The notes beneath the pieces are model-generated. The model was not told the DNA's origin, ran no database searches, and saw only the letters and a list, made by a program, of their open reading frames with translations. Source: Pseudomonadota bacterium (GTDB lineage: Bacteria > Pseudomonadota > Gammaproteobacteria > Burkholderiales > Rhodocyclaceae). From it: a DNA stretch of 23,595 bases. The DNA lies in contig JAUPVD010000164.1 in assembly GCA_030917225.1 (NCBI GenBank), positions 1 through 23,595 of the forward strand, in the 5' to 3' direction. Both the position numbers and the translations under genes were made by a program. The number at the start of each line of letters is the position of its first letter. Position 1 is the first letter of the stretch. Positions 1 through 6,031 of the stretch are shown piece after piece.

Positions 1-144
1 AAGAACCTTGCCGCCATGGGTGAGAAGAGAGCAATCGCCATGATCGAGAACACCATCGGAAAAGGCTGGCAAGGACTCCGCGAAGAGTCGGAGAACTTTT
101 TTGGAAGCACGCCGAAGAAAGCCAAATATCAATCATGCCTGTAA
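1..144 (+). CDS. C-terminal end of a probable replication protein (partial)
   Basis: The first 47 codons are open in frame 1 and end at TAA 142-144, so this is the tail of a gene that begins outside the window. The visible end has the pattern A-I-A-M-I-E-N-T-I-x-K-G-W-Q-G-L, which resembles the last helix of phage replication initiator or helicase-loader proteins, where a Ser/Thr-Ile-x-x-Gly-Trp-x-Gly-Leu end is common. It overlaps the start of the helicase gene by 10 bases, so the two are probably co-translated. That position also fits a helicase partner. Too little is visible to confirm the family. Confidence 0.55.
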   Translation, partial: KNLAAMGEKRAIAMIENTIGKGWQGLREESENFFGSTPKKAKYQSCL

Positions 145-1457
145 AACATCCATCGGCAGAAGAACTGCTGGCGAGCCTCAACCAGCCAATGCCGTTCAGT
201 GAAGAGGCGGAAGAAGGAATTCTCTCGTGCTTCATGCAGGACTCGGCCAGATTGGCGGCGTGCCTGCACTCCTCGCCACCGTCGCTTTTTTACTCGGAGG
301 CGAATCAGATCATCTTTTGCGCGATGGTGGACGAAATCACAGCGGGCAGGCCGATTGACCCGATTTCCCTGACGCACCGCCTGCGCAACAGCGGAAACCT
401 CGACAAGGTTGGCGGCCCTGCGGCAATCACGCGGCTGCACGGCATGATGATCATTCCGGCCCTGTTCTCGCACTACATGGGCATTCTGCGGGAGCTTTAC
501 AGTCAGCGGAAGCACATTGAGGCGCATGCCAGATCCTTGACGTTCCTCTTCCAAGCTCGGGACGGTGAGGTTGCGGCGACGCTGGACACGATCAAGGGCG
601 TGTTGGAAGAGGCCGGGAAGATGCCGGGGCAACTCCTCAAGAGTGTTTCGTTGCGCGAGGCCATGGACCCGCTACTTGCCGAAATCGAGCAGCGGGCGGC
701 AAACCCTGGGAGACTGCCAGGGATTCGCACGGGATTTCCAACCATCGACCGCAACACGGGGGGGATGATGCCGGGGCAAGTTTGGGTTTTCGCTGGTGAG
801 CCTGGGGACGGCAAGAGCACGATTATTCAAAACTGCGCCGAGTCTGCGGCAGAGGACGGTCACAAGGTCCGCTGGTATCCGCTGGAAATGCCGCACAACG
901 AGCAATCGCTTCGCTTGCTGGCGTCTCACTCGCGAGTCGATAACGGGAGCCTTTACCGTGGAGACTTGACGCCGGGGCAAATGATGGCGGTCTCCGCTTC
1001 CTGCGCGAAGATCAAGCGGGCTTCTCAAATCGAGTTGGTCGATGTGGAGGACGCCAGCGCGACAGACATCTTTGCCGACATCGAACGCAGTGACGCTGCC
1101 GTGGTGGTGGTCGATTACCTGCAACTCATGGAGGACGGGAGCGCGCGGAAGTCGGACACACGGGAGGGCGTTCTTGCCTCCATATCGCGCCGACAGAAGC
1201 GTTTAGCGCGTCGGACTGGCAAAGTCATCCTGACTGCATCGCAGCTCAACGACAGCGGCAAACTGCGCGAAAGCAGGGCCATCGGGCAAGACGCTGATAA
1301 GGTGATGATGATCCGCAAGGTTGCATCTGACGATTCAGATACCGGCTTCGATGACGAGAAGCGCAATCTTTGGTGCGAGAAGAACCGAGGCGGAAAACGT
1401 CATTGGGAGCTTCCGCTTCTGTTCCTTGGCTCAATCTTTCAATTCCGCGAACCATGA
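135..1457 (+). CDS. DnaB-like replicative DNA helicase
   Basis: This 440-residue protein is a hexameric replicative helicase of the DnaB/RecA-fold type, which would unwind phage DNA ahead of the fork. Residues about 20-160 form a helical DnaB N-terminal domain and about 170-440 the ATPase. Visible motifs are Walker A GEPGDGKST at 221-229, a Glu in YPLEMP near 251, the Walker B stretch VVVVDYLQLM near 323-332, the sensor-like ASQLND at 368-373, RESRAIGQDAD at 378-388 and KNRGGKR at 416-422, all in the usual DnaB order. The length is close to the family norm. The ATG at 135 lies inside the end of the upstream gene. The stop TGA 1455-1457 overlaps an ATG at 1454 that opens a 12-codon reading frame. 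Confidence 0.93.
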   Translation: MPVKHPSAEELLASLNQPMPFSEEAEEGILSCFMQDSARLAACLHSSPPSLFYSEANQIIFCAMVDEITAGRPIDPISLTHRLRNSGNLDKVGGPAAITRLHGMMIIPALFSHYMGILRELYSQRKHIEAHARSLTFLFQARDGEVAATLDTIKGVLEEAGKMPGQLLKSVSLREAMDPLLAEIEQRAANPGRLPGIRTGFPTIDRNTGGMMPGQVWVFAGEPGDGKSTIIQNCAESAAEDGHKVRWYPLEMPHNEQSLRLLASHSRVDNGSLYRGDLTPGQMMAVSASCAKIKRASQIELVDVEDASATDIFADIERSDAAVVVVDYLQLMEDGSARKSDTREGVLASISRRQKRLARRTGKVILTASQLNDSGKLRESRAIGQDADKVMMIRKVASDDSDTGFDDEKRNLWCEKNRGGKRHWELPLLFLGSIFQFREP

Positions 1458-1492
1458 CCACCATCCCAAACCCGAACCACCCAAGACTATGA
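1454..1492 (+). other. 12-codon micro-ORF linking helicase and Cys-rich gene
   Basis: The reading frame MTTIPNPNHPRL starts with an ATG that overlaps the helicase stop (ATGA at 1454-1457). It ends with a TGA that overlaps the next gene's ATG (ATGA at 1489-1492). The gene at 1489 has no Shine-Dalgarno, so this tiny frame could hand ribosomes from one gene to the next. It is too short to judge by composition and may be chance. Confidence 0.35.
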
Positions 1493-1827
1493 TTAAATCC
1501 AAGACCAAAGAAGTGCATTGCTGCGATAAATGCGGCAAAGATGAAGACTACATTTCATCCTGCGATAATTGCGGGGCTGAATATTGCTGGGATCACCGCA
1601 AGGACAATCTAATCAGCTACCCACACAGCATGTATTGCTCTGGCAGCGGCGATGGCTCCTACTGCAAGAAGTGCGTGGAAAAGCTCACAGCAGCGAAAGA
1701 CCCGCGATTGCTGGCCTACATTGCCATCCTAGACCTCCGCACCGAAGCAGAGGAAGCGGGCAAGGCGTTCAAGAAGCGCGTTGACGCTGCCGAGGCCCGG
1801 ATAGCTCGCTACGCTAAGAGTCGCTAA
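1489..1827 (+). CDS. Small cysteine-rich, probable zinc-binding protein
   Basis: The 112-residue product has a cysteine-rich N-terminal half followed by a charged helix. Visible ligand pairs are CDKC (12-15), CDNC near 25-28, CWDH near 33-36, a lone Cys near 50 and CKKC near 58-61. This spacing resembles a cross-braced treble-clef finger (ZZ, B-box or RING type). The last 45 residues are rich in Ala, Glu, Lys and Arg and look helical or coiled. I chose the ATG at 1489 because the open frame upstream lies inside the helicase gene and because it forms an ATGA overlap with a micro-ORF. No Shine-Dalgarno is visible. The helicase is just upstream, so it may be an early or replication-linked protein, but I do not recognise the family. 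Protein or nucleic-acid binding is an inference from the finger only. Confidence 0.7.
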   Translation: MIKSKTKEVHCCDKCGKDEDYISSCDNCGAEYCWDHRKDNLISYPHSMYCSGSGDGSYCKKCVEKLTAAKDPRLLAYIAILDLRTEAEEAGKAFKKRVDAAEARIARYAKSR

Positions 1828-1868
1828 CGCTGAGCTATCGCACCGGCCTTAGCCGGTTGCGATCAGCG
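1828..1868 (+). terminator. Long hairpin after the Cys-rich gene (terminator without T tract, or RNA end)
   Basis: Directly after the stop codon lies a composite hairpin. ACCGGC/GCCGGT pairs across a CTTA loop, then ATCGC/GCGAT pairs with one bulged T, and an outer CGCTG/CAGCG follows with a small one-sided internal loop. No T tract follows, so it may stabilise the RNA end or be factor-assisted rather than a classic intrinsic terminator. Confidence 0.5.
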
Positions 1869-1918
1869 TATGGTTCCCCTGACGATCTCCGCTAGCAGAA
1901 AATACTTTGAATAAGAGT

Positions 1919-1945
1919 TTGCTAAGTGCGCGAGTCGCGTATAAG
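1919..1945 (+). promoter_or_regulatory. Candidate sigma70-type promoter
   Basis: In an AT-rich patch of the gap 1828-2052 there is TATAAG (1940-1945, within TATAAGAT), a good -10 candidate. TTGCTA (1919-1924) lies upstream with a 15-base spacer, which is a little short. A 5-bp hairpin, TCCCG/CGGGA (1956-1971), follows. It would transcribe the gene starting at 2053. The weak -35 and the spacing keep confidence low. Confidence 0.35.
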
Positions 1946-2052
1946 ATAGCAGTGTTCCCGGTGGTTCGGGAGCCGACAAAAGAGGAAACGCTGAAGCCTC
2001 CGAGTCGATCCAATGCAGTTCGGCCAAACGCGGGGAGGGCGCGGAAAAGACA

Positions 2053-2580
2053 GTGAATATCACCGACATAACCGGAAACTCCTACGCTGCCGCCAAGTGG
2101 GCCGCAGTCCCACACAAACATGCTTTGCTGGCCTGTGAATCAGGCGCGCAGTTCATGGCGCGCTTCAAGAACGCCCCTGAGTGGGTGCTGGTCAGAATCG
2201 AAGCCTGCCTGTCCCAGATGGGATATATAAATTGGGCAACCGATAAAATCGACTACCCGCCTAGCTGGGTGCGGCAGGTCCGTGAACAGAAGGCGGCTGA
2301 GAAGGCGGCGGCAGAGTTCCAGCGGGAGCACCCATCCTGCCCCGTGGGATATAATCGGCTCGTGGAGGCCGCGCTGCGTGGCCCGATCAAAATCGGAGAC
2401 GGCCCAACAGTAGAGAACTGGGATTTTGCCGACCAACACCCTGGAAACTACACGGACTCCGCGTGGAGTTCATCCAAAGAAGTTCAGCCCGGCGTCTGGG
2501 CTGAGGCCCGCCACGGCATCAACAGCGGCACACACCGCTGGACAATCATCAACATTGACGCGGCACGGTGTGCCGCCTAA
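2053..2580 (+). CDS. Hypothetical protein, 175 residues
   Basis: I do not recognise this protein. The frame starts with GTG at 2053, about 7 bases after GGAAAAG, a weak Shine-Dalgarno. The next in-frame ATG is about 100 bases on and would remove conserved-looking sequence. The product is soluble, with no signal peptide or membrane segment. It has a Trp/Tyr-rich early part (SWVRQVRE near 70), an Ala/Lys/Glu-rich helix near 78-90 and a C-terminal half rich in Trp, Gly and Thr (ENWDFADQHPGNYT, GVWAEARHGINSGTHRW), suggesting a beta-rich end. It stands alone after a non-coding gap with a candidate promoter and before a small HTH gene. That suggests an early or regulatory gene block, but no function can be assigned. 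Confidence 0.65.
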   Translation: MNITDITGNSYAAAKWAAVPHKHALLACESGAQFMARFKNAPEWVLVRIEACLSQMGYINWATDKIDYPPSWVRQVREQKAAEKAAAEFQREHPSCPVGYNRLVEAALRGPIKIGDGPTVENWDFADQHPGNYTDSAWSSSKEVQPGVWAEARHGINSGTHRWTIINIDAARCAA

Positions 2581-2608
2581 ACAACTTCGCCGAAAGGCAT
2601 TGGAAACA

Positions 2609-2857
2609 ATGAGTCCTAACCAGACCACGGGCGGCGGTGCCAGCAATGGCGCTGCCGCCTCATTTGCGGATCAACTCCGCATCGCACGCGGCGAACGCCC
2701 GCAAAGCGCCGCCGCTGCAATCATCGCTCGCTCAGTGCGGACGCTGCAAAACTGGGAGTCTGCGCGAAACGTGCCTGACAGGGCGGTGCAAGCTGAGGCG
2801 CTGGCGAAACTGCCGAAGAGGAAGGGGAACACCAAGCTCGGCAACGAGCGAGCCTAA
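2609..2857 (+). CDS. Small HTH (Cro/XRE-like) DNA-binding protein
   Basis: This 82-residue protein has a low-complexity Gly/Ala/Asn-rich N-terminus (1-17), then a helix-turn-helix region over about 19-67. The hallmarks are FADQLRIARGERPQSAAAA, where the first and second helices lie, and RSVRTLQNWESARNVPD, a recognition helix of the form S-x-x-T-L-Q-N-W-E with the usual R-x-x-P after it. The tail 68-82 is basic. The start at 2609 is inferred from the domain limits. The open frame continues upstream but overlaps the 175-residue gene. It sits just before the terminase genes and could be a transcriptional regulator of the late block. A terminase accessory role is possible, though the TerS gene is separate. 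Confidence 0.65.
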   Translation: MSPNQTTGGGASNGAAASFADQLRIARGERPQSAAAAIIARSVRTLQNWESARNVPDRAVQAEALAKLPKRKGNTKLGNERA

Positions 2858-2924
2858 GCGAGTCCGTTTGCCGCAGCGCCACGGTTCGCCTTGACTTTGA
2901 GACGTTTAACCCGCTTTTCAGACC

Positions 2925-3437
2925 ATGCCAGTATTGAAGAATTCAAAGCATGAGGCTTTCGCGCAAGCGTTGGCCGAGGGCATGTCAGGTTGTGCTGCTT
3001 ATAGGCAGCATGTGGCCGAGACGGGCACCAAAACAGACGCCTGTATGACAGGGGCGTCGAGGCTGCTCGCGGACGAAAAGGTTTCGCTAAGGGTCTCAGA
3101 ATTGAGAAAAAGCTTTCACGAAGTGCTTGAGCAGAAGCTCGGCGTTCGGCAGGAAACCATAGCCAGGTTCCTTGTGGCCTGCATGGAAACACCTGTTGAG
3201 GAGGTCGCCGAGAACTCGCCTTTAGCGCAAGAGGTGAAGCGATCGAGGAAGTTCGTCGGCAAGGGTGAGGATGCCGAAGAGTGGGAGGTTGAGCAGGTGA
3301 AAACGCCCTCCAAACTCGATGCCGCGAAGGAATTGAACAAGATGGCCGGATGGTATCAGCCCGATAAGGTCGAGCACTCAGGCGACGAGAAGTTACTTGC
3401 TGCGCTGGCGGCAATCAAAAATGTAACGCATGGGTAA
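2925..3437 (+). CDS. Terminase small subunit
   Basis: This 170-residue protein would recognise phage DNA ends and load the large terminase. Residues 8-65 read as the terminase small-subunit HTH: KHEAFAQALAEGMSGCAAYR, then ASRLLADEKVSLRVSEL, which is the usual pattern of this family (…F…G.s…AA.raGys…as.lL…..v..ri.el). A coiled, acidic middle (about 65-135) would form the oligomer, and the end (DKVEHSGDEKLLAALAAIK) matches the C-terminal D-x-x-x-H-S-G often seen in this family. The ATG at 2925 has no Shine-Dalgarno. The stop lies three bases before the TerL start, the normal pairing for TerS and TerL. Confidence 0.85.
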   Translation: MPVLKNSKHEAFAQALAEGMSGCAAYRQHVAETGTKTDACMTGASRLLADEKVSLRVSELRKSFHEVLEQKLGVRQETIARFLVACMETPVEEVAENSPLAQEVKRSRKFVGKGEDAEEWEVEQVKTPSKLDAAKELNKMAGWYQPDKVEHSGDEKLLAALAAIKNVTHG

Positions 3438-3443
3438 CGCATG
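3423..3443 (+). repeat. Short tandem repeat at TerS/TerL junction with micro-ORF
   Basis: The 10-mer GTAACGCATG occurs at 3423-3432 and again at 3434-3443, one base apart. The second copy supplies the TerL start codon. The first copy's ATG (3430) opens a four-codon frame (MGNA) whose TGA (3442-3444) overlaps the TerL ATG as ATGA. Confidence 0.6.
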
Positions 3444-5048
3444 AGTGAAGAACTCTTCGACCTCCTGAAAGACCGCGAGTGGCGGCTCAACAACCTCTAC
3501 GTCATTCTCATCAACGGCGGGCCTGCTGCGTTCGTGCCGCGTCCTGAACAGTTGGAATACCGGCACAATCGGCACGCGCGAAACTTCATCCCGAAAGCGC
3601 GAAAGCTCGGCGTTTCGACCGAAGTCGTGCTCGAAAACGGCGACGACTGCGTTTTCAACCCGAACTTCAAGGCCGCGATCATTGACGAAACGGAACCGGC
3701 AGCGTGGGAAAAACTCGAGATTTTCCGCTTTGCCTGGGTGAATGGGCCAAAGCATCCAGACCCGAAGATTGCGGCGCTGTGGCTGCTCATCCACGAGGCA
3801 AACGAACTGCTGACCGACAACAACGGGGAACTCGCTTGGCACAACGGATCGAGTTTTCAGGCTGGAACGTCGTTCACTGGACGCACGCCGCAACGCCTGC
3901 ACGTCTCCGAGTTCGGCCCGATCTGCGACGCGAGCCTTGAGAAGGGCCGGAAGATCCGGCGCGGCTCGATTAACGCCGTTCTGACGCAAGACATAGTGAC
4001 CGTGGAAACGACCATGCTCGGCGGGCGAGTTGGGCCCTGTTACGAACTGTTCAGGCTGTCCAAGGAAGCATGCGGCAAGCCTCTGTCTGTCGCGGACTGG
4101 CGGCTTCACTTCTTCCCGTGGTGGAATCACCCCGATTACCAACTCGACGGCTTCAAGCCTACGGAGGACGTGACGGCGAAATACTTCGCTGAACTGGCAG
4201 CGGAGGGCATCAACCTTTCGGACGCGCGCAAGGCATGGTATGAGCGCAAGAAGCGCGAGCAGGGCGAAGACATGCTTCAGGAGTTCCCGAGCACAATCGC
4301 GGAGTGCGATAAGGCCGTGGTCATGGGCGCGATCCTGCCCCAGATTGCCGCGATTCGAGCGCAAGGCCGCGTGCGAGAGTTCCCGGTTGAGGTCCATTTG
4401 CCCATGTTCGTGTCCGTGGACTGCGGTGGAGACACACTTTCAGCTTGGCTTTCTCAGCCAGGGAGGCGTGACGTCAACCTTTTGGACTGGTCCGGCACCG
4501 ACGGCGGCGGTTCTGCCGGCCTCGCTGCGCAGGTGGCGAAGTGGGAGGCTGCATACGGGCGGGTTGAGAAGATTTTCCTTCCCCACGATGCCGACTCGAA
4601 GGACAAAGGGAGCGCTAAGACCTTCAAGGCTCAACTCATCGAGAGTGGGATTGCGGCAAATCGGATCGTGGTCGTGCCTCGCATCCCGAACGTGTGGACG
4701 GGGATCGATTACATGCGGCGACACCTGCCGAAATGCTGGTTCCATGCCCGATGCGACAAGGAAACGGTTCTTGCTGACGAAACGCTGCCTTCTGCGGTCG
4801 GAAGACTTGAGAACTACCGGCGCGCCATGAACACAACGGGCGCGCTGCAAGAGCATCCACTGAAGGACGGCGTGTGCGATCACTGCGCCGATAGTTTACG
4901 GACGCTTTTCGAGGCGGTTGAGCACGGACTGGTGCCAACGATGCCGTGCGCAGACGCCAAGGTTCACCCGTTGGATCGCGAGGATGAGGACGACAGGCCG
5001 CGCAACCGGCAGAAGGCAAAGTTTGCATTTCAGGGGTGGAGGCGATGA
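3441..5048 (+). CDS. Terminase large subunit (ATPase and nuclease)
   Basis: This 535-residue protein is the motor that cuts and pumps phage DNA into the capsid. The N-terminal ATPase shows a deviant Walker A, IPKARKLGVST (50-60), which matches the K-A-R-x-x-G-x-S-T form of this terminase group, and a Walker B-like RLHVSEFG (152-159), with Ser where many ATPases have Asp. The C-terminal RNase H-like nuclease shows acidic clusters SVDCGGDT (325-332), PHDADSKDKG (381-390) and CDHCADSL (479-486), consistent with metal-binding aspartates. The length is typical. TerS lies just upstream. The stop overlaps the next gene's ATG (ATGA at 5045-5048). Confidence 0.92.
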   Translation: MSEELFDLLKDREWRLNNLYVILINGGPAAFVPRPEQLEYRHNRHARNFIPKARKLGVSTEVVLENGDDCVFNPNFKAAIIDETEPAAWEKLEIFRFAWVNGPKHPDPKIAALWLLIHEANELLTDNNGELAWHNGSSFQAGTSFTGRTPQRLHVSEFGPICDASLEKGRKIRRGSINAVLTQDIVTVETTMLGGRVGPCYELFRLSKEACGKPLSVADWRLHFFPWWNHPDYQLDGFKPTEDVTAKYFAELAAEGINLSDARKAWYERKKREQGEDMLQEFPSTIAECDKAVVMGAILPQIAAIRAQGRVREFPVEVHLPMFVSVDCGGDTLSAWLSQPGRRDVNLLDWSGTDGGGSAGLAAQVAKWEAAYGRVEKIFLPHDADSKDKGSAKTFKAQLIESGIAANRIVVVPRIPNVWTGIDYMRRHLPKCWFHARCDKETVLADETLPSAVGRLENYRRAMNTTGALQEHPLKDGVCDHCADSLRTLFEAVEHGLVPTMPCADAKVHPLDREDEDDRPRNRQKAKFAFQGWRR

Positions 5049-5401
5049 CACCTTTCGAGCAAGCCTTGAAGCTCTACGGCTACGAAACGACCGATTTCGA
5101 GCACGATCTTGCCGCGCATATCGTTTCCGGCTATGTCGTCTGCACGCCGGAAGCGATCGCTTTCGCCCGTCCAGTTCGCCGAGATTGGAAGCCTGACCGT
5201 TTCCGCGACATCTCCGACGTGGAGCCGCTCGAATCGGCGGATTGCTGGTTCCTCTGGCTACTGTGCGGCAAATTGGAGGTCGCTGCTCGCTGGTTGCCGC
5301 GTCCTTTGCCCTGGCTGGGATTCGCTCGACGTGGGAAGGCGGTCAAGTTTCTGGCGTGGGAGCGGTTTGCTGGCTTGCGGAAAGCGGACGAAAAGAGATA
5401 A
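5045..5401 (+). CDS. Small conserved-looking phage protein next to terminase
   Basis: This 118-residue protein follows TerL with an ATGA overlap and a Shine-Dalgarno GTGGAGG just before ATG 5045. The in-frame GTG at 5036 lies upstream of that site, so I prefer the ATG. Visible features are HIVSGYVVCTPEAIAFARPV (25-44), an acidic link, DCWFLWLLCGKL near 65-76 and PRPLPWLGFARRGKAVKF with ERFAGLR near the end. Small proteins with a 'HGY…tP…f…aRPV … CW … LPW…R..…F' layout are often found beside podovirus terminase or portal genes, and I have seen no function for them. No signal peptide is present. The hydrophobic stretch near 65-76 is too short for a clear membrane span. Confidence 0.72.
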   Translation: MTPFEQALKLYGYETTDFEHDLAAHIVSGYVVCTPEAIAFARPVRRDWKPDRFRDISDVEPLESADCWFLWLLCGKLEVAARWLPRPLPWLGFARRGKAVKFLAWERFAGLRKADEKR

Positions 5402-5426
5402 TACAGCCTCTACACACTCCGATAAC

Positions 5427-5449
5427 AGGAGGACGAACCAATGAAGTAA
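5427..5449 (+). other. Two-codon minigene (Met-Lys-stop) with perfect Shine-Dalgarno
   Basis: AGGAGGA (5427-5433) is followed after seven bases by ATG AAG TAA (5441-5449). This is the best ribosome-binding site in the window, yet it serves a frame of two codons. Known phage minigenes of this size can cause peptidyl-tRNA drop-off or act as translational control elements. Whether it is translated is an inference. Confidence 0.4.
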
Positions 5450-5506
5450 TCACCACCTACTGCCCATTGATCGAGCCGCGAATGGGAGGAAGAAGGCACC
5501 GGATAC

Positions 5507-5543
5507 AGCCCCGTTTCTCACAAGAGAGCGGGGCTTTTTGTTT
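5507..5543 (+). terminator. Rho-independent terminator before the head operon
   Basis: AGCCCCG (5507-5513) pairs with CGGGGCT (5529-5535). The stem continues inward as TTCTC/GAGAG with one bulge and an ACAA loop, about 12 pairs in all. TTTTTGTTT follows. It would separate the packaging genes from the portal operon. Confidence 0.85.
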
Positions 5544-5572
5544 GACAATCGCCGAGTTAATCCGCCTAGACT
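5542..5572 (+). promoter_or_regulatory. Candidate promoter for the head operon
   Basis: A perfect -35 hexamer TTGACA (5542-5547) follows the terminator directly. TAGACT (5567-5572) could be a -10 with a 19-base spacer, longer than ideal. Transcription would then start at or just past the ATG at 5577, so the first gene's message would be almost leaderless. The position after a terminator supports it and the spacing weakens it. Confidence 0.4.
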
Positions 5573-5576
5573 CTCC

Positions 5577-5840
5577 ATGAGTCACCCTTACCCAAGGCAC
5601 ATTTACGGCGGCAACCTCTATTTTGGCGGCGGTCCTGAACCTGTAGCGCCGCCTGCGCCCGCTACAACTCCTGCGGCTCCTGCGGCTGATACGGAAGCAG
5701 CCAAGGCTAAGACTTCAATGCAGGCCAAGCGGCGCATTGGTGGCGTCGATGCGCTTCAAGGTGGCGTGCTCGGTGCCATGGCTCAGCAAGGCAAGGCGAA
5801 AACCCTCGGAGCTTCCGGCAGTTACACGGGCGAACCATGA
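5577..5840 (+). CDS. Small Pro/Ala-rich phage protein upstream of portal
   Basis: This 87-residue protein begins with a Gly/Tyr/Pro-rich segment (IYGGNLYFGGGPEPVAPP, 9-26), then an Ala/Pro linker and a basic part AKRRIGGVDALQGGVLG (50-66), ending with KTLGASGSY. Many podoviruses have a short Pro-rich protein with an R-R-G…ST/L…G…KTLLG end near the portal or tail genes. This matches that layout, and its role is not known to me. I chose ATG 5577 because the frame upstream of it runs through the terminator and the candidate promoter. The stop overlaps the next ATG (ATGA at 5837-5840). Confidence 0.65.
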   Translation: MSHPYPRHIYGGNLYFGGGPEPVAPPAPATTPAAPAADTEAAKAKTSMQAKRRIGGVDALQGGVLGAMAQQGKAKTLGASGSYTGEP

Positions 5841-6031
5841 ACATCGAGAAAATCACAGTCGAAATCCGCCCTTGGTATCCAAATCCGAGAACGGCTGAAT
5901 TTGTCACGACGACGACATATCGAGGCGAGGCGTTTTCCACGTCTGAGCTTGTCCCTGAAAACGACACGGTGACGCGGTTGGAACAATTGTTGGAAAACGC
6001 CAAAAGGAAAATAGTCCAGCATTACAAATGA
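5837..6031 (+). CDS. Hypothetical protein, 64 residues
   Basis: This is a short, soluble, acidic-to-neutral protein with ITVEIRPWYPNPRTAEFVT near the start, probably beta strands, and a helical end (RLEQLLENAKRKIVQHYK). It is linked by ATGA overlaps on both sides, to the Pro-rich gene at 5837-5840 and to the portal gene at 6028-6031. That tight chaining supports a real gene. No family is recognised. A role in head assembly is only suggested by position. Confidence 0.6.
   Translation: MNIEKITVEIRPWYPNPRTAEFVTTTTYRGEAFSTSELVPENDTVTRLEQLLENAKRKIVQHYK

Noticed and set aside
3393..4397. Long leftward frame of 334 codons opposite the terminase
   Set aside because: It lies fully opposite a clear terminase gene. 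GC-rich codon bias creates long antisense frames, and the product is Arg/Val/Leu-rich without motifs.
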